NCBI GenBank assembly: GCA_031551485.1
Contig: JAVBNO010000052.1
Coordinates: 1 to 20,564, forward strand
Reading direction: 5' to 3'
Origin: JAVBNO01 sp031551485
Lineage (GTDB): Bacteria; Bacillota; Clostridia; Oscillospirales; Ruminococcaceae
DNA: 20,564 bases
The translations under genes and the position numbers were made by a program. Below the pieces are notes generated by a model that did no database searches, had not been told where the DNA came from, and saw only the letters and a program-made list of their open reading frames with translations. This document shows positions 1 through 6,780 of the stretch, piece by piece (within the stretch, counting starts at the first letter, position 1; the number at the start of each line of letters is the position of its first letter).

Positions 1-249
1 CAATGTGCTGAGTGCTATATCAATATAGAAATACGTGAGACGTGCAGCCGCTCCGTCTAGGATTGAGCCTGTCGCTCTAGCCGCGACCGGCTCATACTTT
101 TTGGCGCAAAAAGTATGCAAAAACATTTTTCGGGGAAACCACATGGTTTCCCCAACCCCATCCTTAGGGCGAGGGCATAGGTGCACAGGACACGCGTGGC
201 TCATGGGGAGAAGGGTTTTGGGTCTGATTTTGGGGTGCAGGGTGTAAAA
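1..249 (+). repeat. ~246 bp hairpin-rich repeat, unit 1 (may extend left of window)
   Basis: First of two tandem units. It carries two near-adjacent perfect hairpins. In one, CATACTTTTT (93-102) pairs with AAAAAGTATG (108-117). In the other, GGGGAAACCA (132-141) pairs with TGGTTTCCCC (144-153). A smaller stem AGCCG/CGGCT lies at 79-92. Conserved blocks include a GTGCAGCCGCTCC segment near 41-53 and a CCTTAGGGCGAGGG segment near 162-175. The same elements recur about 246 bp later and in reverse orientation at 12800-13330. Short reading frames cross it but none has a convincing start site or recognisable product, so I read it as non-coding. The left boundary is unknown because the window begins here. 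Confidence 0.8.
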
Positions 250-495
250 AACGCTGATACCGATATAAATATAGAATTGGAGCTGACGTGCAGCCGCTCC
301 GGCAGACATATAGCTTGTCGCTTGGGCCGCGACTGGCCCATACTTTTTGGCGCAAAAAGTATGCAAAAACATTTCTATGGGGAAACCACATGGTTTCCCC
401 TACCCCCATCCTTAGGGCGAGGGCATAGGTGCACAGAAAATGCCTGGCTCATGGGGGGACGGTTTTGGATCTGAGTTGGGGTGCGAAGTCTGAAA
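250..495 (+). repeat. ~246 bp hairpin-rich repeat, unit 2
   Basis: Second tandem unit. The A/T-arm hairpin is at 339-363 and the GGGGAAACCA/TGGTTTCCCC hairpin at 379-400, both perfect. The distance from unit 1 is 246 bp between equivalent hairpin positions. The junction with unit 1 (a GTGCAGGG block, an A-run, then an ATATAAATATAGAATTG tract near 234-279) closely resembles the junction between the two inverted units at about 13030-13075. The two pairs therefore look like copies of one dimeric element. The right boundary is approximate, set where similarity fades into unique DNA. Confidence 0.8.
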
Positions 496-583
496 AAGAA
501 AAAATGTCTACCTTGGCCGGGTCGGGCGGTGAATCGCAAACGATGGGATACAGCAAAAAATTCCTGAAAAGCGGAGGATTATT

Positions 584-628
584 GTGTCGAAACGCAGGGT
601 ATTTTCCGGTGAAAAGCGCATACTGTAA
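584..628 (+). other. 14-codon mini-ORF with strong RBS, possible transposase remnant
   Basis: GGAGG at 572-576 sits 7 nt before a GTG at 584. The frame reads MSKRRVFSGEKRIL and stops at TAA 626-628, 15 nt before the first CIRCE operator. The basic residues followed by F-S-x-E-x-K resemble the first residues of IS3-type helix-turn-helix transposase OrfA proteins, but this is a weak match by eye over 14 residues. It could equally be a leader peptide or chance. The surrounding 496-643 interval has no other recognisable gene. Confidence 0.2.
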
Positions 629-643
629 ATGGGACGATTTAAT

Positions 644-670
644 TTAGCACTTAAATATAAAGAGTGCTAA
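644..670 (+). promoter_or_regulatory. CIRCE operator 1 (HrcA binding site)
   Basis: TTAGCACTT (644-652), a 9-nt spacer, and GAGTGCTAA (662-670). The family consensus is TTAGCACTC-N9-GAGTGCTAA, so only the last base of the left arm deviates. It lies about 28 bp upstream of the -35 box, so it may act by cooperative binding with the downstream operator or control another upstream start point that I could not identify. Confidence 0.93.
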
Positions 671-698
671 AAAATATGTAAACATTTTATGAACACCC

Positions 699-727
699 TT
701 GACAACACTGGGATTTAATGATACATT
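699..727 (+). promoter_or_regulatory. sigma-A type promoter of the hrcA-grpE-dnaK operon
   Basis: TTGACA (699-704) is a perfect -35 box. A 17-nt spacer leads to TACATT (722-727) as the -10 box. The predicted transcription start, about 734, falls at the left edge of the second CIRCE operator, the expected geometry for HrcA repression. Confidence 0.8.
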
Positions 728-734
728 ATAGACG

Positions 735-761
735 TTGGCACTCACATATATCGAGTGCTAA
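735..761 (+). promoter_or_regulatory. CIRCE operator 2 (HrcA binding site)
   Basis: TTGGCACTC (735-743), a 9-nt spacer, and GAGTGCTAA (753-761). One base differs from consensus (G for A at the third position). It begins at the predicted transcription start and is therefore also transcribed into the 5' leader, where the dyad could form a hairpin. Confidence 0.93.
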
Positions 762-804
762 GCGCGTAAAGAAGCCATGAGCGCACTGAAGGACGGTGGA
801 CCAA

Positions 805-1839
805 GTGGAACATGAACTGGATATTCGCAAGCTGCGTGTGCTGGCCGCCATTGTGGAGACTTTCATTCAAACCGGCGAGCCGGTGGGTTCCAAGCTGGTG
901 GCGGAGCTTTTGGGCGGGGAGTTTTCCCCGGCCACCGTGCGCAACGATATGGCCACGCTTTTTGAAATGGGCCTTTTGGAGCAGCCTCATACCTCGGCCG
1001 GGCGGGTGCCGTCTCATTTGGGTTACCGCACCTACATTGACCGGATGATGAAATATAAGCCGCTGACCAAAGGGGAACGGGACGAAATCGAGGCGATGTT
1101 TAATTTGCAGGACCCCGACCCCGACCGGCTTTTGGCCGACGCCGCCCAGGTGCTGGCCGACAAGACAAAATATGCCACCATCTCCACCACCTTTAAGCCC
1201 CGCAGCAACAAGGTCAAGCGCATTGAGTTGATTCCCGCAGGCGGGCACACAGTGGTCATTTTGCTGATTACCACCACAGGGGTGGTGAAAAGCCGGGTTT
1301 GCCGGGTGAGCTTTCAGGTAACACCCGAAGTCATCGACTTTTTCTCACGCTTTTCCAACGGTCGTTTTGCCGGAATGGAGATTGCGGATATCACCGCTTT
1401 TTATGTGAATTCACTGTCGATGAGCCTTGGGGAATATACCGCTTATTTTAACCAGCTGCTGAGCGCCATTTACGATTTGTGCCGGGAGGCCGGCGAAGGG
1501 CAGTATTACAGCGGCGGCGCCTCCAACCTTTTGACCTATGCCGAGTTTTCGCAAATTGCCCGGGAATTGTTTGGGCTTTTGGACCGGCGGGAGACTGTGC
1601 AGAGTTTGATTTCCCGGGACCAGGGCGGTGTCCAGATTACCATTGGGCGGGAAAACAGCCAGATGGAACTGCTGGGCTCGTCTGTAATTATTTCCCAGTA
1701 CAAAATTGGGGAAAGCGGCGCGGGGGCCATTGGCATCATCGGCCCGGTGCGCATGGATTATGCCAGGATGGTGCCAAGGCTGGAGTATTTCGCAGCCACC
1801 CTCGGGCGGTTATTGTCCGAGACGTTTGAAGAGACTTAA
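805..1839 (+). CDS. hrcA: heat-inducible transcription repressor HrcA
   Basis: HrcA is the repressor that binds CIRCE operators and releases them on heat shock, with its activity titrated by the GroEL/ES chaperonin. The N-terminal winged-helix region reads IRKLRVLAAIVETFIQTGEP then VGSKL and SPATVRNDMATLFEMGLLEQ, with the typical SAGRVPSHLGYR segment after it. About 344 residues, the usual family length. An in-frame GTG at 796 would add three codons, but AAGGA (789-793) is too close to it. GTG 805 has GGTGG (795-799) five nt upstream and gives MEHELDIRKL, so I prefer it. First gene of hrcA-grpE-dnaK-dnaJ, under two CIRCE sites, so it is autoregulated. Confidence 0.96.
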   Translation: MEHELDIRKLRVLAAIVETFIQTGEPVGSKLVAELLGGEFSPATVRNDMATLFEMGLLEQPHTSAGRVPSHLGYRTYIDRMMKYKPLTKGERDEIEAMFNLQDPDPDRLLADAAQVLADKTKYATISTTFKPRSNKVKRIELIPAGGHTVVILLITTTGVVKSRVCRVSFQVTPEVIDFFSRFSNGRFAGMEIADITAFYVNSLSMSLGEYTAYFNQLLSAIYDLCREAGEGQYYSGGASNLLTYAEFSQIARELFGLLDRRETVQSLISRDQGGVQITIGRENSQMELLGSSVIISQYKIGESGAGAIGIIGPVRMDYARMVPRLEYFAATLGRLLSETFEET

Positions 1840-1872
1840 CGTGATTATCACCGTAAAGGGGACTGAACCAAA

Positions 1873-2457
1873 TTGAGCAAAAGAAAACAGCACGAATTGG
1901 AAAATGATCCGAATTTGAACCAGGAAGAGATGATGGAGGGCGACACTGCGCCCCAGCCCGACGCCGCCGGGGGCAGCCCCGCAGCGCCGCCGGAAGAAGC
2001 GGCTGGAGCCGCTCCCCTTGACCCGATGGAGCAGTTGCAGCAGGATTACGCCAATGTAAACGACAGGCTTCTGCGTACGCTGGCGGAATACGATAACTAC
2101 CGCAAACGCACCCAGCGGGAGCGGGACGCCATTTATCCGGACGCTGTAGCGGCCACCGTGGCCAAATTTTTACCGCTGCTTGACAACTTTCAGCGGGCCG
2201 CCGCCACCCCTTGCGCCGACGAAAACTACAAAAAGGGCGTGGAGATGATCCTTGTCAACTTCCAGGAGCTTTTGGCCCAAATGGGCATTGAGGCGATTGG
2301 AGAAGCGGGAGAGTCGTTTTCACCCAGCATCCACAACGCGGTATTGCATGTGGAAGACGAAAGCCAGCCGGACAATACGGTGGTGGAGGTTTTGCAGCCC
2401 GGTTACCGCATGGGAGATCGCATTTTACGGGCCGCGATGGTGAAAGTGGCCAATTAA
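1873..2457 (+). CDS. grpE: nucleotide exchange factor GrpE
   Basis: GrpE is the cytoplasmic exchange factor that releases ADP from DnaK. The protein is 194 residues. It begins with an acidic, Ala/Pro-rich disordered N-terminus (about 1-50), followed by the helical dimerisation segment. The recognisable block LLRTLAEYDNYRKRTQRERD lies near residues 66-85. The C-terminal beta domain ends VEVLQPGYRMGDRILRAAMV, the family signature. Start is TTG at 1873, preceded by AAAGGGG (1855-1861) 11 nt upstream; no ATG fits better. It follows hrcA by 33 nt in the same operon. Confidence 0.96.
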   Translation: MSKRKQHELENDPNLNQEEMMEGDTAPQPDAAGGSPAAPPEEAAGAAPLDPMEQLQQDYANVNDRLLRTLAEYDNYRKRTQRERDAIYPDAVAATVAKFLPLLDNFQRAAATPCADENYKKGVEMILVNFQELLAQMGIEAIGEAGESFSPSIHNAVLHVEDESQPDNTVVEVLQPGYRMGDRILRAAMVKVAN

Positions 2458-2524
2458 AACAACCATTCATTCTTTTGAATCAATAACATTTTCGATATAG
2501 TTCGATATAGGGAGGAAAATTATT

Positions 2525-4360
2525 ATGGCTAAAATTATTGGTATTGACTTGGGTACGACTAACTCTTGTGTGGCAGTTATGGAGGGCGGCGAAACTGTCG
2601 TCATTCCCAACGCCGAAGGAAACCGCACCACCCCGTCTGTGGTGGCGTTTTCGAAAACCGGCGAGCGGATGGTGGGTACGGTAGCCAAACGGCAGGCCAT
2701 CACAAACCCTGACCGTACGGTCAGCTCTATCAAGCGTGAAATGGGCACCAACCATAAAGTGAACATAGATGGTAAAGGCTATACACCCCAGGAAATTTCC
2801 GCTATGATCCTACAAAAGTTGAAAGCGGATGCCGAAGCCTATTTGGGCGAAAAAGTGACCGACGCGGTAATTACGGTGCCGGCCTACTTCACCGACGCCC
2901 AGCGCCAAGCCACCAAAGACGCGGGCAAAATTGCCGGCCTTGAGGTCAAGCGTATTATTAACGAACCCACCGCGGCGGCGCTTTCTTACGGCATTGATAA
3001 AGAACAGGACCAAAAGGTGATGGTGTACGACCTGGGCGGCGGCACTTTCGACGTTTCTATTATTGAGATGGGCGAGGGTGTGCAGGAGGTATTGGCCACA
3101 GCCGGTAACAACCGGTTGGGCGGCGACGACTTTGACGACCGCTTGATTAAATATCTGAGCGAGGAATTTAAAAAAGACAGCGGCATCGACCTTTCCAGCG
3201 ATAAAATGGCGATGCAGCGTTTGAAAGAAGCGGCGGAAAAAGCTAAAATTGAGCTTTCGGGCATGACGACCGCCAATGTGAATTTGCCTTTCATCACCGC
3301 CGACGCTTCCGGTCCCAAACATTTGGATGTGACGATCACCCGGGCCAAATTTAACGAATTGACCGCCGATTTGGTGGAAGCCACCATGGGCCCCCTGAAA
3401 CAGGCGCTGTCCGACGCCGGGCTGAAACCCGCCGACATTGACAAAGTGCTGCTGGTGGGCGGTTCCACCCGTGTGCCCGCCGTGCAGGATGCCGTAAAAA
3501 ACCACATGGGCAAAGAGCCCTTTAAAGGCATTAACCCCGATGAATGTGTCGCCATGGGCGCGGCCATTCAGGGCGGCGTGTTGGGCGGCGATGTCAAAGG
3601 CATGGTGCTGCTGGATGTCACGCCCCTCTCCCTGGGCATTGAGACGCTGGGCGGCGTGTCTACCAAGGTCATTGACCGCAACACCACCATCCCCACCAAA
3701 AAGAGCCAGATTTTCTCCACCGCTGCCGACGGCCAAACCTCTGTGGAGGTACATGTGCTGCAAGGCGAGCGCGAGATGGCCAAAGACAATAAAACTCTGG
3801 GCATGTTCCGGCTGGACGGCATTCCCGCTGCCCCCCGGGGCGTTCCCCAGATTGAGGTTACCTTTGACATTGACGCCAACGGCATTGTCCATGTGACAGC
3901 CAAAGACCTTGGCACCGGCAAAGAGCAGAAAATCACCATCACTTCCTCCACCAGCATGAGCAAAGATGACATTGAAAAAGCGGTGAAGGACGCCGAGCAG
4001 TTTGCCGAAGAGGACAAAAAGAACCGTGAGGCTATTGATACCCGCAACAACGCCGACCAGATGGTCTACCAGTCGGAAAAAATGATGGAAGACCTGAAGG
4101 ATAAGATTGAAGAGGGTGACAAAACCAACTTCCAGACCCAGGTGGACGCCCTGAAAGAGGCGCTGAAAGGCACCGACATTGCCGATATCAAAGCCAAACA
4201 GGAGGCGCTGCAAAAAGTGCTTTTCGAAATCTCCAGCAAGGTGTATCAGCAAAACGCGCCCCAGGAGGGTGCAGCGGCGGAAGGCGGCGAAAGCGCCCCC
4301 GGCTCTGATTATGTGGACGCCGATTATCAGGAAGTGGACGACAGCGGCGAAAATGCATAA
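2525..4360 (+). CDS. dnaK: molecular chaperone DnaK (Hsp70)
   Basis: ATP-driven cytoplasmic folding chaperone, 611 residues, full length. It opens with IIGIDLGTTNSCVAVMEGG (phosphate-1 loop). The ATPase domain holds the VYDLGGGTFDVSIIEM motif near residues 168-183 and VLLVGGSTRVPAVQ near 308-321. The interdomain linker and substrate-binding domain include GMVLLDVTPLSLGIETLGG. A helical lid and an acidic tail ending DADYQEVDDSGENA complete it. GGAGG (2511-2515) lies 9 nt before the ATG. It follows grpE by 67 nt; that gap contains the 10-mer TTCGATATAG twice in tandem (2491-2510). Heat-inducible through the upstream CIRCE operators. Confidence 0.98.
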   Translation: MAKIIGIDLGTTNSCVAVMEGGETVVIPNAEGNRTTPSVVAFSKTGERMVGTVAKRQAITNPDRTVSSIKREMGTNHKVNIDGKGYTPQEISAMILQKLKADAEAYLGEKVTDAVITVPAYFTDAQRQATKDAGKIAGLEVKRIINEPTAAALSYGIDKEQDQKVMVYDLGGGTFDVSIIEMGEGVQEVLATAGNNRLGGDDFDDRLIKYLSEEFKKDSGIDLSSDKMAMQRLKEAAEKAKIELSGMTTANVNLPFITADASGPKHLDVTITRAKFNELTADLVEATMGPLKQALSDAGLKPADIDKVLLVGGSTRVPAVQDAVKNHMGKEPFKGINPDECVAMGAAIQGGVLGGDVKGMVLLDVTPLSLGIETLGGVSTKVIDRNTTIPTKKSQIFSTAADGQTSVEVHVLQGEREMAKDNKTLGMFRLDGIPAAPRGVPQIEVTFDIDANGIVHVTAKDLGTGKEQKITITSSTSMSKDDIEKAVKDAEQFAEEDKKNREAIDTRNNADQMVYQSEKMMEDLKDKIEEGDKTNFQTQVDALKEALKGTDIADIKAKQEALQKVLFEISSKVYQQNAPQEGAAAEGGESAPGSDYVDADYQEVDDSGENA

Positions 4361-4377
4361 ACTACATTGATGTTATA

Positions 4378-4410
4378 CCGAACAGGGCGTATTACCATAC
4401 GCCCTCTCGG
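4378..4410 (+). terminator. dnaK-dnaJ intercistronic hairpin (attenuator or weak terminator)
   Basis: AGGGCGTAT (4384-4392) pairs perfectly with ATACGCCCT (4397-4405) around a TACC loop. An outer CCGA/TCGG pair (4378-4381 and 4407-4410) extends the stem across a small internal loop. Only a poor U-rich stretch (CTTATTT) follows, so readthrough or 3'-end protection of dnaK mRNA is as likely as full termination. Between here and dnaJ, TTGAAT (4485-4490) and TATACA (4509-4514) with 18-nt spacing make a weak candidate promoter for dnaJ. Confidence 0.55.
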
Positions 4411-4536
4411 CTTATTTACCTCCTTGCGATAGGCCGGTGAAACCGCAACAGATCGACTTTGCGGTAATGTCGAAAAATGCCGAATTGAATACAATAAGTA
4501 ATAATGAATATACATATAACATAAAGGGTGGTCATT

Positions 4537-5691
4537 TTGCCGGAAAAGAGAGACTATTACGCCGTCCTGGGGGTCGAAAAAGGCGCCACGGAGGACGAAC
4601 TGAAAAAAGCATATCGAAAACTGGCGAAGCAGTATCACCCGGACCTGAATCCCGGTGACAAAGGGGCGGAGGCCAAGTTTAAAGAGGCGAACGAAGCCTA
4701 CGAAGTGCTGTCGGACAAAGAGCGCCGGGCCCGCTATGACCAATTTGGCCACGCCGGTGTCGACCCCAACTTTGGGGCTGGCGGCGCCGGCGGCAGCTAT
4801 GCCGGTGGTTTTGGCTTTGGGGATTTGGGAGATATCTTTGGCGACCTGTTTGGCAGCGGCTTTGGGTTTGGCGGCGCCACCCGCACCCGGGACCCCAACG
4901 GGCCGGTGCGGGGTAACGATGTAAACATTACCATGCCTCTGTCCTTCATGGAAGCGGCCAAGGGCTGCAAAAAAGAAATTAATATACAGCATTTGGAGAG
5001 CTGTACCACCTGCGGCGGCAGCGGTGCCCAAAAGGGCACCAGCCCCGAAACCTGCACCGAATGCGGCGGCACCGGCCAGGTACGCGTCCAACAGCGCACC
5101 CCCTTTGGCGTCATCCAGACAAGTCGCGCCTGCAGCAAGTGCGGCGGCAAGGGCAAGGTGATCAAGCAGCCCTGCCCCACCTGCCGGGGTCTTGGCCGAG
5201 TGAAAAAATCCAAGAAGCTGGAAGTGAACGTGCCCGCCGGTATTGACGATAACCAGACCTTTGTGCTGCGGGGCCACGGCGACGACGGACAAAACGGCGG
5301 CCCGGCGGGCGACCTGACCGTGACGGTTTTGGTGCGGCCGGATGCCCTGTTTGATCGTGACGGTTTTGATGTCTGGTGCGACATTCCGCTGACTTTTTCC
5401 CAGGCGGCGCTGGGGGACGAAATTGTGGTTCCCACCATCGACGGCAAAGTGAAATATAAAGTGCCGGAATCGACCCAAAATGGGACGGTATTTCGACTGC
5501 GGGACAAGGGCATTCCTTTTGTGAACGGCCGGGGCCGGGGGGATCAGTACGTGAAAGTGTTTGTCGAGGTGCCCCGCAATTTAAATCCCCGCCAGCGAGA
5601 GGCGCTTCATGAATTTGACCGCATTACCACAGAGAAAAACTATGACAAGCGCAAAAGCTTTATCGACCGCATTAAAGATATCTTAAACTAG
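4537..5691 (+). CDS. dnaJ: chaperone protein DnaJ (Hsp40)
   Basis: DnaJ delivers unfolded clients to DnaK and stimulates its ATPase. The N-terminal J domain starts KRDYYAVLGVEKGATEDELK and has the HPD motif at residues 34-36. A Gly/Phe-rich segment follows (about 70-115). Four zinc-binding CxxCxGxG-type repeats follow: CTTCGGSG, CTECGGTG, CSKCGGKG and CPTCRGLG. The C-terminal client-binding and dimerisation domains end at SFIDRIKDILN. 384 residues, a class I DnaJ of normal length. GTG 4528 is also in frame, but AAAGGGTGG (4523-4531) is well placed for TTG 4537, giving the typical MPEKRDYY start. It is 176 nt downstream of dnaK, past a hairpin, so it may be expressed at a lower or separate level. 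Confidence 0.97.
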   Translation: MPEKRDYYAVLGVEKGATEDELKKAYRKLAKQYHPDLNPGDKGAEAKFKEANEAYEVLSDKERRARYDQFGHAGVDPNFGAGGAGGSYAGGFGFGDLGDIFGDLFGSGFGFGGATRTRDPNGPVRGNDVNITMPLSFMEAAKGCKKEINIQHLESCTTCGGSGAQKGTSPETCTECGGTGQVRVQQRTPFGVIQTSRACSKCGGKGKVIKQPCPTCRGLGRVKKSKKLEVNVPAGIDDNQTFVLRGHGDDGQNGGPAGDLTVTVLVRPDALFDRDGFDVWCDIPLTFSQAALGDEIVVPTIDGKVKYKVPESTQNGTVFRLRDKGIPFVNGRGRGDQYVKVFVEVPRNLNPRQREALHEFDRITTEKNYDKRKSFIDRIKDILN

Positions 5692-5703
5692 GTTGAGCTG
5701 CAG

Positions 5704-5740
5704 CCGCCCTTTCCCTTTGGGGGAGAGGGCGGTTTTTGTT
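5704..5740 (+). terminator. rho-independent terminator of the dnaK operon
   Basis: CCGCCCT (5704-5710) pairs with AGGGCGG (5726-5732), and the stem continues with TCCC (5712-5715) against GGGA (5721-5724). The loop is TTTGG. A run of TTTTTGTT follows directly (5733-5740). It lies 12 nt after the dnaJ stop codon. Confidence 0.92.
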
Positions 5741-5767
5741 GCGGCGGGTGGCAAACTAGTGTAAAAT
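5739..5767 (+). promoter_or_regulatory. candidate promoter for the acetamidase-prmA-rsmE group
   Basis: TTGCGG (5739-5744) and TAAAAT (5762-5767) are separated by 17 nt. The -10 box matches five of six consensus bases, while the -35 box matches only the TTG. Its place right behind the dnaJ terminator, 66 nt before the next start codon, fits a new transcription unit. Confidence 0.4.
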
Positions 5768-5832
5768 AAAACAGTACAAAATGAATTGAACGGCTGGCAT
5801 TGGGCCGGCCAACAGACAGAGGAGGCAGAGAG

Positions 5833-6780
5833 ATGCGGCTGATCAGTTATCGTGACTACCCCACCTATACCGAGCATAGCAAAGCCAATCCGCCTGCAAC
5901 CTATGTGGCGCCGGGGGAGATTTTTACGGTGCAGACCCAGTTAAACTCCGGCGACTGGCTGCAAAGCCTTGACGACCGTTGGACGCCGGAAAAAAGCAAG
6001 GGACCCAATCACACTTTGTGCATGGGTGTCACGGGGGCTGTCCCTGGCCAGATGTTGACGGTGGAGATTTTGGACATTGTGCCCGAGAGCATTGGCTACA
6101 CCGGATTTGCCGGTTGGCGCAATGCCCTGGCGGCGGACATTATGGGGGAAGAAATAAAAACCCGCTGGGATCTTGTGACCCGCACGGTGGCGATTGAAAA
6201 TGGGTTTGTCCTTTGGGATGAGAACACAAAAATTCCGATTCGGCCGATGATTGGGACGATGGGCACCGCGCCGGAAGGCGAAGCTATCTCCAACGCTTTG
6301 CCCGGCTACCACGGCGGCAACATGGATGTGCAGGAACTGTGCCTGGGTACGACGGTGTATCTGCCGGTGGCGGTGGCAGGCGGCCTTTTGCATGTGGGAG
6401 ATGTCCACGCTGTCATGGGAGACGGGGAGATTTGCCGGGGCGGCGGCATTGAGTGCCGGGCGGCGGTGACCTTGCGGATTAATCTTTTGCCCCGGCCCCG
6501 GAGCATGCATCTTGTCCGGCTGGAGGACGAAAACTATATCATGACCGTGTCCCCCAAAGCCGACCTGCGGGAGGGTTTTGCCCAGGCGACCCGGGAGCTG
6601 ATTGTATGGATGGAGGACAAATACGGCATGGCGCCCCAGGACAGCTACCTGCTGCTGGGACAGGTGCTGGAAGCCCGGTGTACCCAAATGGTTTCGCCGT
6701 TGGGCAGTTACCTTTGCAAAATGCCCAAGGCGTATCTCCCCACCGGAAAGAGAAAAGAGGATGAAAATGGAATGGACTGA
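5833..6780 (+). CDS. acetamidase/formamidase family protein
   Basis: Members of the FmdA/AmdA family hydrolyse short amides such as formamide or acetamide to ammonia and the acid; the substrate here is unknown. About 315 residues. The family core is visible: GTMGTAPEGEAISN (141-154), PGYHGGNMDVQEL (157-169), then VGDVHAVMGDGEICRGGGIE (188-207), which supply the His/Asp/Glu residues of the metal-dependent active site. ATG 5833 has GGAGG (5821-5825) 7 nt upstream; an in-frame TTG at 5800 lacks such a site. The stop overlaps the prmA start by 14 nt, suggesting translational coupling. No amide transporter or regulator lies nearby, so a housekeeping or side-product role is possible. Confidence 0.88.
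   Translation: MRLISYRDYPTYTEHSKANPPATYVAPGEIFTVQTQLNSGDWLQSLDDRWTPEKSKGPNHTLCMGVTGAVPGQMLTVEILDIVPESIGYTGFAGWRNALAADIMGEEIKTRWDLVTRTVAIENGFVLWDENTKIPIRPMIGTMGTAPEGEAISNALPGYHGGNMDVQELCLGTTVYLPVAVAGGLLHVGDVHAVMGDGEICRGGGIECRAAVTLRINLLPRPRSMHLVRLEDENYIMTVSPKADLREGFAQATRELIVWMEDKYGMAPQDSYLLLGQVLEARCTQMVSPLGSYLCKMPKAYLPTGKRKEDENGMD

Noticed and set aside
1..495. Possible CRISPR array
   Set aside because: Units are about 246 bp, only two per site, and the whole unit is conserved, with no short repeat/unique spacer pattern.
2810..4252. 480-codon minus-strand open frame opposite dnaK
   Set aside because: dnaK is unmistakable on the plus strand; the His/Gly/Val-rich antisense product is a by-product of biased codon use.
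4327..5478. 383-codon minus-strand open frame opposite dnaJ
   Set aside because: Shadow of the dnaJ coding frame; its product has no recognisable domain.
5800..5832. Upstream TTG start for the acetamidase gene
   Set aside because: It has no ribosome binding site, and the added residues would read through the GGAGG that clearly serves ATG 5833.
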